A DNA stretch of 64,000 bases, from contig JAPHUD010000029.1 in assembly GCA_026196775.1 (NCBI GenBank), positions 1 to 64,000 on the forward strand. The letters are read 5' to 3'. Below, piece after piece: positions 9,630-18,692 of this stretch (position 1 is its first letter; each line of letters opens with the position of its first letter). Source of the DNA: Flavobacteriales bacterium (GTDB lineage: Bacteria > Bacteroidota > Bacteroidia > Flavobacteriales_E > Vicingaceae). The translations under genes were made by a program, and so were the position numbers. The notes under the pieces are model-generated. The model was not told the DNA's origin. It saw only the letters and a program-made list of their open reading frames with translations, and ran no database searches.

Positions 9630-10655
9630 TTAATCTTCAAAAACCTTAGTTCCTTCAGTGCAGTTTTTACAGATGTCTATAGCTTGTCTATTGGTCAATA
9701 TGTTTTTTCTAAACGATTGGTAAGCGTTAGATTTCCATAATTCTTTAAAATTGGATATTGACACATCGCCTAACTGATGTTGCGCATCTTTATCAAAACA
9801 ACAAGGCACCACCTTTCCATCCCATGTAATTACACATGAACTCCACATACGCCAACATTCATTGAGCATTTTGTTTTTTAAAGTGAATTTTCCGTTAGGC
9901 AGTTTTTTATAGCGGGAATATTTTTCATTTTCCGGAATAAGTGGATTTCCGTTTTCGTAGTTATATACCTGAGCCGTTTTAAAACGAATTTCATCAACAC
10001 CTAATTCTTTTGCCAATAACTTTGCTTCCTCAAGTTGATGCTCATTGGGCTTTACTACCAAAAACTGAAAAATAACATAAGGCGTTTTTGATTGAAGCTC
10101 TTTTTTCCATTTTAAGATGTTTTTTGTTCCAGCCAACACCTTATCTAACTTTCCATGAACACGATAATTTTCATACACCTCTTGAGTAATGCCATCAATA
10201 GAAATAATTAACCTATCCAATCCGGATGCTACCGTTTTTTTAGCCGTTTCATCTGTAAGAAAATGCGCATTGGTTGATGTAGCCGTATAAATATTTTGTT
10301 GGCGAGCATAAGTTACCATATCCAAAAAGTTAGGATTAATAAATGGCTCTCCCTGAAAATAAAAATTCAAGTAAAAAACATGTTTTTTTACCTTGTTGAT
10401 GGTTTCTTGGTAAAATGGATTTTTAAGATTCCCCTCTGGACGAGAAAATTGTTTTAGTCCGCTCGGACATTCAGGACAACCTAAATTACAAGCTGTTGTA
10501 GGTTCAATAGTTAAGCTCATGGGTAAGCCTACTATTTTTCCCGATTTGGTAAGTTTTGAAAGATGATAACTGAAATATAATCCGATAATATTAACCCCTC
10601 TGGCAAAAGTGATTTTTTTTAAAATGCTAATATTATCATGTTTCAAAAGTGCCAT
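9630..10655 (-). CDS. Radical SAM / SPASM domain protein
   Basis: The 341-residue protein has the radical SAM cluster motif CxxxCxxC at Cys56, Cys60 and Cys63 (TTACNLGCPECP), then FYFQGEPFINP, a GGE-like SAM-binding segment, and ISIDGITQEVYENYR typical of the SPASM group. The C-terminal region has several cysteines (CWRMWSSC, VVPCCFDKD, ICKNCTEG) that would ligate auxiliary iron-sulfur clusters. Family members modify peptides or small molecules; the substrate here is not evident and no precursor peptide gene is seen nearby. It converges on the T9SS gene with 1 bp between stops, and thiL lies 52 bp upstream. Confidence 0.92.
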   Translation of the reverse strand: MALLKHDNISILKKITFARGVNIIGLYFSYHLSKLTKSGKIVGLPMSLTIEPTTACNLGCPECPSGLKQFSRPEGNLKNPFYQETINKVKKHVFYLNFYFQGEPFINPNFLDMVTYARQQNIYTATSTNAHFLTDETAKKTVASGLDRLIISIDGITQEVYENYRVHGKLDKVLAGTKNILKWKKELQSKTPYVIFQFLVVKPNEHQLEEAKLLAKELGVDEIRFKTAQVYNYENGNPLIPENEKYSRYKKLPNGKFTLKNKMLNECWRMWSSCVITWDGKVVPCCFDKDAQHQLGDVSISNFKELWKSNAYQSFRKNILTNRQAIDICKNCTEGTKVFED

Positions 10656-10707
10656 TTGGTAAAGTTAATGAAAACAAATTGATGTAAAATACATCTTAAT
10701 CAACACC

Positions 10708-11769
10708 TTAGTTTTCATCCTCTTTTTTCAAGATGGCATTCCACCCTTGAGCAGTAAGTTCATGAACCGTATCTCCATTAGAAACAAACTCGTACTTGCC
10801 TTTATCAGAAGTTATATGTCCGATAATAGCAACTCTTTTTTGCTCTTTTATCTTTTCATAATCCTCTAAAGAAATGGTGAAAAGCAATTCATAATCTTCA
10901 CCACCATTTAATGCACAAACAGAAGGGTTTAAATTCATTTCTTCAGCTGTAGAAACCGTTAAAGGGTCAATAGGGAGCTTGTCTTCATAAATAGTACATC
11001 CTACTCCAGATTGAGTACAAATATGAATAATTTCAGAAGAAAGTCCATCAGAAATATCTATCATAGCAGTAGGCTGAACACCCAACTCTTTAAACATTTC
11101 AATCACATCTTGTCGTGGTTCAGGTTTTAGTTGCCTTTCCAACACATAATCGTACCCCGAAAAATCAGGTTGAATAGCAGGATTTTCATTAAAAATTTGC
11201 TTTTCTCTTTCTAGCAACTGTAAACCCATAAAGGCCCCACCTAAATCGCCCGACACACAAATTAAATCGTTTTCTTTAGCTCCATTTCTGTAAACTATTT
11301 CCTTCTTTTCTGCTTCACCAACAGCAGTTATACTTATAATCAACCCTGAATTTGATGAGGTAGTATCTCCACCAACCAAGTCAACCCCATAAATTTCGCA
11401 AGCCAACAACATGCCTGCATACAGCTCTTCCAAGGCTTCAATAGAAATCTTATTAGAAACAGCAATAGAAACAGTAATTTGAGTAGGTACTGCATTCATA
11501 GCATAAACATCCGAAAGATTAACTGTAACAGCCTTATATCCTAAATGCTTAAATGGTGTATAAATCAAATCGAAATGGATACCTTCTACCAACATATCAG
11601 TAGTTACCACAATTTGTTTATTTTTAGATGGAGCAATTACAGCAGCATCATCACCAACACCTTTAATAGAAGTTGGGTTTTTTAATTTTATTTGAGAAGT
11701 AAGGTGATTGATTAATCCAAATTCACCAAGATTCTCAATTTCTTTGGGGTTATTTTTATCTTCAAACAT
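10708..11769 (-). CDS. thiL: Thiamine-monophosphate kinase
   Basis: The 353-residue ATP-dependent kinase turns thiamine phosphate into thiamine pyrophosphate. Recognisable are the N-terminal GVGDDAAVI, TTDMLVEGIHF with the metal-binding acids, NLSDVYAMNA, DLVGGDTTSS, CVSGDLGGAF and DISDGLSSE, in the order of the AIR synthase-related fold. Length fits the family, slightly extended at the N-terminus as in other Bacteroidota. It is divergent from the SUF operon. A role in cofactor supply is certain from family knowledge; no thiamine riboswitch is visible upstream. Confidence 0.95.
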   Translation of the reverse strand: MFEDKNNPKEIENLGEFGLINHLTSQIKLKNPTSIKGVGDDAAVIAPSKNKQIVVTTDMLVEGIHFDLIYTPFKHLGYKAVTVNLSDVYAMNAVPTQITVSIAVSNKISIEALEELYAGMLLACEIYGVDLVGGDTTSSNSGLIISITAVGEAEKKEIVYRNGAKENDLICVSGDLGGAFMGLQLLEREKQIFNENPAIQPDFSGYDYVLERQLKPEPRQDVIEMFKELGVQPTAMIDISDGLSSEIIHICTQSGVGCTIYEDKLPIDPLTVSTAEEMNLNPSVCALNGGEDYELLFTISLEDYEKIKEQKRVAIIGHITSDKGKYEFVSNGDTVHELTAQGWNAILKKEDEN

Positions 11770-11838
11770 AAGGCAAAGGTAAGAATTTCATTTATTGAAC
11801 AATCTATTTAAATTTAGATTTACTTTTTTCACTTTTTC

Positions 11839-11870
11839 TTTGTTTCAATACCACATTTTAGGTACTTTTG
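11839..11870 (+). promoter_or_regulatory. Bacteroidota sigma-A promoter of the SUF operon
   Basis: TTTG at 11839-11842, a 20-bp spacer and TACTTTTG at 11863-11870 match the TTTG-N19/20-TAnnTTTG consensus. Transcription should begin near 11874, giving a leader of about 30 bases before the ATG at 11904. Confidence 0.75.
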
Positions 11871-11903
11871 CCCTAATTTAGAATTAATCTAAATAATTGA
11901 ATT

Positions 11904-12230
11904 ATGATAACAGTTTCAGAAAACGCAAAAAACCAAGCTATTAAGCTAATGCAAGAAGATAATGCTCCTGAAGGAAGCTTTATTAGAGTCGGTGTTAAAG
12001 GTGGTGGATGCTCTGGTTTAACTTACGATTTATCATTCGACCATGTTATGAACGATGATGATAAAATCTTTGAAGATAACGGAATGAAAGTCGTTTGCGA
12101 CAAAAAGAGCATTCTATACCTTGCCGGAACAGAACTTGATTTTTCAGGTGGATTAAATGGCAAAGGCTTTATTTTTAAAAATCCTAACGCTAACAGAACT
12201 TGCGGTTGTGGAGAGAGTTTCTCACTTTAA
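11904..12230 (+). CDS. A-type iron-sulfur carrier (HesB/IscA/SufA family)
   Basis: The 108-residue protein has the three conserved cysteines of A-type carriers: Cys36 in GGGCSGLTY and Cys100/Cys102 in TCGCGESF. These hold an Fe-S cluster or iron for transfer to client proteins. Family length is about 105-120. It is the first gene of the SUF operon, behind a clear promoter, so sufA is a fair functional name, though sequence alone cannot separate SufA, IscA and ErpA. A 12-bp-stem hairpin lies in the 78-bp gap to sufB. Confidence 0.93.
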   Translation: MITVSENAKNQAIKLMQEDNAPEGSFIRVGVKGGGCSGLTYDLSFDHVMNDDDKIFEDNGMKVVCDKKSILYLAGTELDFSGGLNGKGFIFKNPNANRTCGCGESFSL

Positions 12231-12245
12231 GTAGAAAGTTGATAA

Positions 12246-12289
12246 AGTTTGTAAAGTAAAAACCAAATGGACAATAAACTTTACAAACT
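12246..12289 (+). other. Hairpin between the A-type carrier and sufB
   Basis: AGTTTGTAAAGT (12246-12257) and ACTTTACAAACT (12278-12289) form a perfect 12-bp stem with a 20-base loop. No T-run follows, so it is not a classical terminator; it could stabilise or process the mRNA. It belongs to the same AAAGTTTATAAAGT-like spacer sequence that recurs at other junctions here. Confidence 0.55.
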
Positions 12290-12308
12290 AAACTAATAAA
12301 CTAATAAA

Positions 12309-13751
12309 ATGGCATACACAGAAGACGATTTAAAAGAAGAATTAAAAGGTAAAGAGTACAAATACGGCTTTACTTCCAATATTGAAGCTGACAAACTTCC
12401 TCCCGGATTAAACGAAGAGGTGATACACTTAATTTCTGCTAAGAAAAATGAGCCGGAATGGATGTTGGAATACCGTTTAAATGCTTTCAGGTCATGGCAA
12501 AAAATGGTGGAGCCAGAATGGGCTCATGTGCATTATCCTAAAGTTGATTTTCAATCTTTGTCTTATTATTCGGCTCCCAAAAAGAAAGGAGATGTAAAAT
12601 GGGAAGATATAGACCCTGAAATGAAAGCTACTATGGATAAATTAGGCATCTCTATGGATGAACAAAAAGCGTTAAGTGGTGTAGCGGTAGACTTTGTGTT
12701 TGATTCAGTTTCCGTAAAAACTTCTTTTCAAGAAAAACTAAAAGAATTAGGGATAATTTTCTGCTCGTTTAGCGAAGCGGTTCAAAATCATCCTGAATTG
12801 GTAAAAAAATACATCGGAACAGTAGTTCCAACTTCTGATAATTTCTACGCAGCTTTAAATTCTGCAGTATTCTCTGATGGTTCTTTTTGCTACATCCCAA
12901 AAGGAGTACGATGCCCTATGGAACTTTCTACTTATTTTAGAATAAACGAAGCCAACACTGGACAGTTTGAAAGAACGTTGGTGGTAGCTGATGAAGGAAG
13001 TTATGTAAGTTACCTAGAAGGGTGTACTGCTCCATCTCGAGATGAAAACCAACTGCATGCTGCTATTGTTGAGCTAATTGCTTTAGACAATGCCGAAATA
13101 AAATATTCAACAGTACAAAACTGGTTTCCTGGCGATAAAGAAGGTAAAGGTGGCGTATATAATTTTGTAACCAAAAGAGGTATTTGCCACAAGAATGCTA
13201 AAATTTCGTGGACACAAGTAGAAACAGGATCTGCTGTTACTTGGAAATATCCATCTTGTATTTTAAAAGGCGACAATTCTATTGGCGAATTTTATTCGGT
13301 AGCAGTAACCAACCACTACCAACAAGCTGATACTGGAACAAAAATGATTCACTTGGGGAAAAATACTAAAAGTACCATTATCTCTAAAGGAATATCGGCC
13401 GGACATAGCAACAACTCTTACCGAGGACTGGTGCAAATTCATAAAAATGCTAGCAATGCAAGGAATTTCACACAATGTGATTCATTGTTGATGGGCGACC
13501 AATGTGGAGCACATACCTTTCCATACATTGAAGCAAAAAACAGTACTGCTAAAATAGAACATGAAGCCACTACTTCAAAAATTGGCGAAGACCAAATATT
13601 CTATTGCAACCAAAGAGGAATAGATACCGAAAAAGCGATTAATTTAATTGTTAACGGTTATGCTAAAGAAGTATTAAATAAATTACCAATGGAATTTGCT
13701 GTTGAAGCTCAAAAACTATTGGAAATTAGTTTAGAAGGATCAGTAGGATAA
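12309..13751 (+). CDS. sufB: Fe-S cluster assembly scaffold SufB
   Basis: The 480-residue scaffold forms the SufBC2D complex on which clusters are built. It shows the typical SufB sequence: [40 protein letters not shown] and the C-terminal [15 protein letters not shown] and [16 protein letters not shown] segments with the conserved Cys and Glu residues of the cluster-building interface. Length is standard (about 470-490). It lies between the A-type carrier and sufC in one operon. Confidence 0.97.
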   Translation: MAYTEDDLKEELKGKEYKYGFTSNIEADKLPPGLNEEVIHLISAKKNEPEWMLEYRLNAFRSWQKMVEPEWAHVHYPKVDFQSLSYYSAPKKKGDVKWEDIDPEMKATMDKLGISMDEQKALSGVAVDFVFDSVSVKTSFQEKLKELGIIFCSFSEAVQNHPELVKKYIGTVVPTSDNFYAALNSAVFSDGSFCYIPKGVRCPMELSTYFRINEANTGQFERTLVVADEGSYVSYLEGCTAPSRDENQLHAAIVELIALDNAEIKYSTVQNWFPGDKEGKGGVYNFVTKRGICHKNAKISWTQVETGSAVTWKYPSCILKGDNSIGEFYSVAVTNHYQQADTGTKMIHLGKNTKSTIISKGISAGHSNNSYRGLVQIHKNASNARNFTQCDSLLMGDQCGAHTFPYIEAKNSTAKIEHEATTSKIGEDQIFYCNQRGIDTEKAINLIVNGYAKEVLNKLPMEFAVEAQKLLEISLEGSVG

Positions 13752-13848
13752 GAAGACAACTAAAAAACTTAAAATTGATAACAAAAATATAAATATAAGT
13801 GAGCATCGGTTACATCAGTATTATCCATGTTCTATAAAAATAAGTGAA

Positions 13849-14604
13849 ATGATTAAAATAAATAACTTGCACGCCAGTATTGATGGTAAAGAAATCTTAA
13901 AAGGAATTAACCTAGAAGTAAAAGCAGGTGAAGTACATGCTATTATGGGACCAAATGGTTCAGGAAAAAGTACCTTATCCTCTGTTTTAGCTGGAAGAGA
14001 AGAATTTGAAGTTACTGAAGGTTCAGTAGAGTTTGATGGTAAAGACTTGCTGGATTTATCTCCAGAAGATAGAGCTAGAGAAGGATTATTTTTAGCTTTT
14101 CAATATCCGGTAGAAATTCCGGGAGTAAGCAACATTAACTTTCTAAAAACAGCTATCAACGAAAAAAGAGCTTACCTTAACCAAGAGCCTGTTTCTGCAA
14201 AAGAATTTTTAGGCATGGTAAAAGAGAAATCCGCTTTGGTAGAATTAGATTCAAAGTTGGCTAACCGCTCAGTAAACGAAGGTTTTTCTGGTGGCGAGAA
14301 AAAAAGAAACGAAATTTTTCAGATGGCAATGTTGTCTCCAAAACTTTCAATTTTAGATGAAACCGATTCAGGATTAGACATTGATGCGCTAAGAATTGTT
14401 GCCAATGGAGTAAACAAATTGAAATCACCAAACAATGCTACTATTGTTATTACGCATTATCAACGCTTGTTAGATTATATTGTTCCTGATTTTGTGCATG
14501 TGTTATACAACGGAAAAATTGTTAAATCTGGAGGAAAGGAATTAGCGATAGAATTAGAAGAAAAAGGATATGATTGGATAAAATCTGAAAATGTTGAATT
14601 ATAA
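13849..14604 (+). CDS. sufC: Fe-S assembly ATPase SufC
   Basis: The 251-residue ABC ATPase has Walker A GPNGSGKST (34-42), signature FSGGEKKR (146-153), and Walker B with the Suf-specific SILDETDSGLD (167-177). It powers conformational change in SufBC2D. The 97-bp gap after sufB carries no terminator, so the genes are likely cotranscribed. Confidence 0.97.
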   Translation: MIKINNLHASIDGKEILKGINLEVKAGEVHAIMGPNGSGKSTLSSVLAGREEFEVTEGSVEFDGKDLLDLSPEDRAREGLFLAFQYPVEIPGVSNINFLKTAINEKRAYLNQEPVSAKEFLGMVKEKSALVELDSKLANRSVNEGFSGGEKKRNEIFQMAMLSPKLSILDETDSGLDIDALRIVANGVNKLKSPNNATIVITHYQRLLDYIVPDFVHVLYNGKIVKSGGKELAIELEEKGYDWIKSENVEL

Positions 14605-14662
14605 ATGTTAGGTTACACATCTATTATTTAAAATTCAAAACTTAAAATTTAACATTCCAAAA

Positions 14663-15946
14663 ATGACAACAGCAGAACTAACAAAAAAAGATACTTTCTT
14701 AGCCGCATTATCACCTCTTCAGTTTAATGAAGATAGCTATTTTGAAGGCTTACGAAATAATGCAAAAAATGAACTTGCCGAATTAGATTTTCCTACTTCT
14801 AAAACGGAATATTGGAAATACACAAGACTAGGAAAAATCGTTAACAATACTTACACACTTGGTCAGCCTGATAAAATTGATATCACTAATTTTTTAATTC
14901 CAAACTTAGAAGCACATGTTTTGGTGGTGATAAATGGATATTATTCTCCTGAACTATCCAATTTTACTGAAATAGATGGCGTTACACTAACTTCACTTTC
15001 AGCAGCTAAAAAACAGGGGTTTGAAGGATTAAAAAAACATTTCAATCAGTTTACTCAGGATAAAAAAGAAATATTTTTAGCGTTGAACAATGCTTTCCAT
15101 ACGGATGGTATTTACTTAGAAGTTGCTAAAAATAATAACGTTGAAAAACCTTATCACATCCTTAACATCACCACAGGGAACAATACCATTTCACAAAGCA
15201 GAAATTTGTTTATTGGTAATGTAGGTAGCCAGGTAAAAATCATCGAATCTTTTATTAATGTTGGTGGCGAAAAGAACTTTAACAACCATGTTTCAGAATT
15301 TTTTGTAGCTGAAAATACCCATTTGGAATACAATAAAATTCAAGATAAAAAAGAAAATAACTTTAGCATTGCTACCGAACAAGTTTATCAGGAAGCCAAC
15401 AGCAATTTTACCATCAATACTGCTACGTTTAATGGTGCGTTGGTAAGAAATAATTTGAACATTGAAGTAGATGCGTCCAATTGCGAAACTAACCTTAACG
15501 GATTGTATTTAGGAAAAAACAAAGATCATATTGACAACCACACCGTAGTTGACCATAAAAAACCACACTGTAATTCTAATGAGGTTTATAGAGGTGTGTT
15601 AGATGATGAATCAACAGGAGTATTTAACGGAAAAGTGTTTGTTAGACAAGATGCTCAAATTACTAATGCTTTTCAGCAAAACAACAATATTTTACTTTCT
15701 GATAATGCAACTGCAAACTCAAAGCCTGAGTTAGAAATTTATGCCGATGATGTAAAATGTAGCCATGGTTCAACAACTGGACAGATTGATGAAGAAGCGA
15801 TTTTTTACTTACAATCGAGAGGAATTTCGAAAAAAGGAGCCTTAAAATTAATGATTAATGCTTTTGCTAAAGATGCGTTGGAGAGAATATCTATTGAGAC
15901 GTTGCACGAGTATATTGATGCTAAAATTGAGGAAGAACTTAGTTAG
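14663..15946 (+). CDS. sufD: Fe-S assembly protein SufD
   Basis: The 427-residue beta-helix protein is the SufB paralogue in SufBC2D. The N-terminal region contains TKTEYWKYTRL, typical of SufD, and the C-terminal core has GVFNGKVFVRQDAQ, DDVKCSHGSTTG with the conserved Cys-x-His, and DEEAIFYLQSRG. The stop at 15946 is followed at once by a 27-bp inverted-repeat arm that bounds the next gene. Confidence 0.95.
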   Translation: MTTAELTKKDTFLAALSPLQFNEDSYFEGLRNNAKNELAELDFPTSKTEYWKYTRLGKIVNNTYTLGQPDKIDITNFLIPNLEAHVLVVINGYYSPELSNFTEIDGVTLTSLSAAKKQGFEGLKKHFNQFTQDKKEIFLALNNAFHTDGIYLEVAKNNNVEKPYHILNITTGNNTISQSRNLFIGNVGSQVKIIESFINVGGEKNFNNHVSEFFVAENTHLEYNKIQDKKENNFSIATEQVYQEANSNFTINTATFNGALVRNNLNIEVDASNCETNLNGLYLGKNKDHIDNHTVVDHKKPHCNSNEVYRGVLDDESTGVFNGKVFVRQDAQITNAFQQNNNILLSDNATANSKPELEIYADDVKCSHGSTTGQIDEEAIFYLQSRGISKKGALKLMINAFAKDALERISIETLHEYIDAKIEEELS

Positions 15947-15948
15947 AA

Positions 15949-15975
15949 AGTTTATAAAGTATAAAGTTAAAAGTT
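15949..15975. repeat. Left arm of 27/29-bp inverted repeat around the four-helix-bundle gene
   Basis: The reverse complement of this segment is AACTTTTAACTTTAT followed by ACTTTATAAACT. The same sequence, with two extra bases between the blocks, lies at 16338-16366 on the other side of the gene. It begins 2 bp after the sufD stop. Confidence 0.75.
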
Positions 15976-15993
15976 GACAATAGTCCATATATA

Positions 15994-16338
15994 ATGAAAA
16001 TAGATAGGTTTGAAGATATAATAGCTTGGCAGAAAGCGAAACAACTAACAATAGCCATCTATAAAGAATTTAATGATAGTAGAGATTTTGGTTTTAAAGA
16101 CCAAATACAGAGGGCTGCTGTTTCTATAATGAACAATATTGCTGAAGGATTTGAAAGAAAATCAAATAATGAATTTAAATACTTTTTGTTTATAGCTAAA
16201 GGTTCATGTGGAGAAATTCGTTCTATGCTTTATTTAGCAGAAGAATTAAGAACAATTTCAAAAGAAAGTTTTGATGAGAAATATAAACTCTCAGAAGAAA
16301 TATCTAAAATTCTTTCTGGATTAATCAAAACTTTATAA
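15994..16338 (+). CDS. Four-helix-bundle protein (S23/Avd-like family)
   Basis: This 114-residue protein is all alpha-helical in appearance and matches the four-helix-bundle family first known from 23S rRNA intervening sequences and later from diversity-generating retroelement accessory proteins. Family signatures are FEDIIAWQKA, RDFGFKDQIQRAAVS, IMNNIAEGFER, FKYFLFIAKGSCGE and LYLAEEL. Family members bind nucleic acid; the role here is unknown. It sits between sufD and sufS, where SUF operons normally have nothing, and is bounded by inverted repeats, so it looks like a small inserted cassette. No reverse transcriptase or variable repeat is nearby. Confidence 0.88.
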   Translation: MKIDRFEDIIAWQKAKQLTIAIYKEFNDSRDFGFKDQIQRAAVSIMNNIAEGFERKSNNEFKYFLFIAKGSCGEIRSMLYLAEELRTISKESFDEKYKLSEEISKILSGLIKTL

Positions 16339-16366
16339 ACTTTTAACTTTATGAACTTTATAAACT
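16338..16366. repeat. Right arm of 27/29-bp inverted repeat, overlapping the sufS start
   Basis: AACTTTTAACTTTAT (16338-16352), GA, then ACTTTATAAACT (16355-16366). A further copy of the 12-mer ACTTTATAAACT lies at 16330-16341. The arm contains the sufS ATG (16351) and encodes its first five codons. Confidence 0.75.
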
Positions 16367-17574
16367 CAGATAAAATCCGAAAAGACTTCCCTATCCTTCA
16401 CCGCCAAGTGAACGGGAAACCATTAATCTATTTTGATAATGGCGCTACTTCGCAAAAACCACAACAGGTAATAGATGTTATTAATCGTTATTACCAACAC
16501 GAAAACAGCAACATACATAGAGGAATTCATACCTTAAGTCAGGAAGCTACCGATGCTTATGAAAAAGCCCGAACAACAGTGCAGCAGTTTATTAATGCCC
16601 AACATCATCACGAAGTAATCTTCACTAGCGGCACCACAGGAAGTATCAATTTAGTAGCTTCTAGCTTTGGAAAAAAACACATTCAGGCAGGCGATGAAAT
16701 TATTATTTCCACCATGGAACATCATTCTAATATTGTTCCGTGGCAAATGATCTGTGAAGAAAAAAAAGCTATTTTAAAAGTAATTCCAATCAACGACAAA
16801 GGTGAATTGCTGATAGATGAGTTTAAAAAACTGCTTTCGCCTAAAACAAAATTAGTATCTATAACACATGTTTCTAACACATTAGGAACTATAAATCCTG
16901 TTAAAGAAATTATTAAATTGGCTAAAACGGCTGGAGCTTTTGTGTTGATTGATGGAGCACAAGCAGTTCCTCATACCAAAGTTGATGTTCAAGCGTTGGA
17001 TTGCGATTTTTACGCTTTTTCAGCTCATAAAATGTTTGGTCCAACGGGTGTAGGTATTTTATATGGAAAAGAAGCCATTTTAAATGAGTTACCTCCCTAC
17101 CAAGGTGGTGGAGATATGATTAAAACCGTAACTTTTGAAAAAACCACTTATAACGAATTACCTCATAAATTTGAAGCAGGAACGCCCAATATTGTTGGCG
17201 GATTGGGATTAGCCGCAGCCATTGATTATATGAATAAAATTGGTATAGCAAATATTGAAGCTTATGAGCATGAATTATTAAGCTATGCTACTGAAAAAAT
17301 AAAGCAAATTGAAGGTATTAGAATAATAGGAGAAGCTGCCAACAAAGCAAGTGTATTGTCTTTTTTGGTAGATGGCACACATCCATCTGACATTGGGATG
17401 ATTATAGACAAATTGGGAATAGCTATTAGAACCGGACACCATTGTACCGAACCGCTAATGAATCGCTTTGATATTCCCGGAACAGCAAGGGCTTCTTTTG
17501 CTTTTTATAATACCAAAGAAGAAATTGATGTTTTTATAACAGCTCTAAAAAGAGCTGTTAACATGTTGAAATAA
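16351..17574 (+). CDS. sufS: Cysteine desulfurase SufS
   Basis: The 407-residue PLP enzyme takes sulfur from cysteine for SufBCD. PLP Lys227 lies in SAHKMFGPTG, the cofactor-binding TMEHHSNIVPW and IDGAQAVPH are present, and the persulfide Cys365 is in RTGHHCTEPLM, the short-loop group II form that needs SufE. The ATG at 16351 is preferred because KIRKDFPIL then falls at the usual distance; the first codons lie in an inverted repeat. Its stop shares an A with the start of the next gene. Confidence 0.97.
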   Translation: MNFINSDKIRKDFPILHRQVNGKPLIYFDNGATSQKPQQVIDVINRYYQHENSNIHRGIHTLSQEATDAYEKARTTVQQFINAQHHHEVIFTSGTTGSINLVASSFGKKHIQAGDEIIISTMEHHSNIVPWQMICEEKKAILKVIPINDKGELLIDEFKKLLSPKTKLVSITHVSNTLGTINPVKEIIKLAKTAGAFVLIDGAQAVPHTKVDVQALDCDFYAFSAHKMFGPTGVGILYGKEAILNELPPYQGGGDMIKTVTFEKTTYNELPHKFEAGTPNIVGGLGLAAAIDYMNKIGIANIEAYEHELLSYATEKIKQIEGIRIIGEAANKASVLSFLVDGTHPSDIGMIIDKLGIAIRTGHHCTEPLMNRFDIPGTARASFAFYNTKEEIDVFITALKRAVNMLK

Positions 17575-18176
17575 TGGCTCTAATTCCTTACTATAAAACA
17601 ACAATAGAATCTAAGTTAACACCTAAGGAAGTATGTCAAAAATTAGCTTTGTTTGTGGAACAGAAAAATATGGAAGAAGTTTATTTAAGAGATTTTTTAT
17701 CATTAGGCGTAACTGACATGTTGATTTATGGAGACTATAAAAAATTGTTTATGGGTAAGTACAATGAAAATGAATTTAGAATAAGAACCTCAACTGCTTA
17801 TGGCAGCATGGGTGGATTTAACTTAAATTATTTACAGGGGAAAATTAAGGAATCAGATTTAGGAGGCTCTATCATAGATTTAAAAATTCATGCTCCTAAA
17901 TTGTTTAATTATTTTTTATTAAGTATTGGAATATTTTTATCAATAATTCAAGTTTTAATGTTAGATTTAGGATTGCGTAATCAATATCCCTTAGTTCTAA
18001 GTTGGTTTCCAAGCATAATGTTGCTTGTGGGTTATCTCTTTATTTTAGTTGATTACAATATGGGATTAACTGTTTATAAAGAAAGATTGATTCCTCATTT
18101 AAAAAGCTTAAGTATTCAAGAACTCATAAAAAGAAGAAACGAACGAAAACAAAGGAGAAAATCAAGAAGGAGATAA
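17574..18176 (+). CDS. Unknown two-helix membrane protein in SUF operon
   Basis: The 200-residue protein overlaps the sufS stop by one base, which implies translational coupling. The first 105 residues look like a soluble alpha/beta domain. Two hydrophobic helices follow at about 109-130 and 138-160, then a very basic tail (RRNERKQRRKSRRR). I do not recognise the family. Its place between sufS and sufE suggests cotranscription with Fe-S assembly, but a functional link is only inferred. Confidence 0.75.
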   Translation: MALIPYYKTTIESKLTPKEVCQKLALFVEQKNMEEVYLRDFLSLGVTDMLIYGDYKKLFMGKYNENEFRIRTSTAYGSMGGFNLNYLQGKIKESDLGGSIIDLKIHAPKLFNYFLLSIGIFLSIIQVLMLDLGLRNQYPLVLSWFPSIMLLVGYLFILVDYNMGLTVYKERLIPHLKSLSIQELIKRRNERKQRRKSRRR

Positions 18177-18220
18177 CTGTTAAGTTTACGAACTTTGCAC
18201 TTTAAAACATAATATACTTT

Positions 18221-18649
18221 ATGAACTCAATACAAGAAATACAACAAGAAATAGTAGATGAATTTGCATTGTTTGATGAGTGGATGGACAAGTACGAACA
18301 CATCATTGAATTGGGCAAAGATTTACCGTTAATTGATGAGAAATATAAAACAGACGAAAACCTCATAAAAGGTTGTCAGAGTAAAGTTTGGTTACATGCA
18401 GAATTAAAAGACGGTAAAATAATTTTTACTGCCGATAGTGATGCTATTATTACCAAAGGAATTGTAGGATTGGTAATTAGAGTATTTTCCAATCATACGC
18501 CACAAGAAATAATTGATGCCGACTTATTTTTCATTGATCAAATTGGATTACAAGAACACTTGTCGCCAACTAGAAGTAATGGGCTGTTGTCAATGTTAAA
18601 ACAAATTAGAATGTACGCAGTGGTTTTTAATTCAAAAGTTGGAAGCTAA
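18221..18649 (+). CDS. sufE: Sulfur acceptor SufE
   Basis: The 142-residue protein accepts persulfide sulfur from SufS. Cys52 in LIKGCQSKVW is the acceptor residue, and DSDAIITKGIVGLVIRVFS plus LSPTRSNGLLSML are typical SufE helices. Length is standard. It completes the SufS/SufE pair required by the short active-site loop of this SufS. Confidence 0.96.
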   Translation: MNSIQEIQQEIVDEFALFDEWMDKYEHIIELGKDLPLIDEKYKTDENLIKGCQSKVWLHAELKDGKIIFTADSDAIITKGIVGLVIRVFSNHTPQEIIDADLFFIDQIGLQEHLSPTRSNGLLSMLKQIRMYAVVFNSKVGS

Positions 18650-18692
18650 TCAACCTCAAACTTCAAACGTTGAACCACAAACTTTTTAGATT

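Noticed and set aside
16000-16338. A diversity-generating retroelement around the Avd-like protein
   Set aside because: No reverse transcriptase, template repeat or variable repeat is found nearby; the protein is a general four-helix-bundle member.
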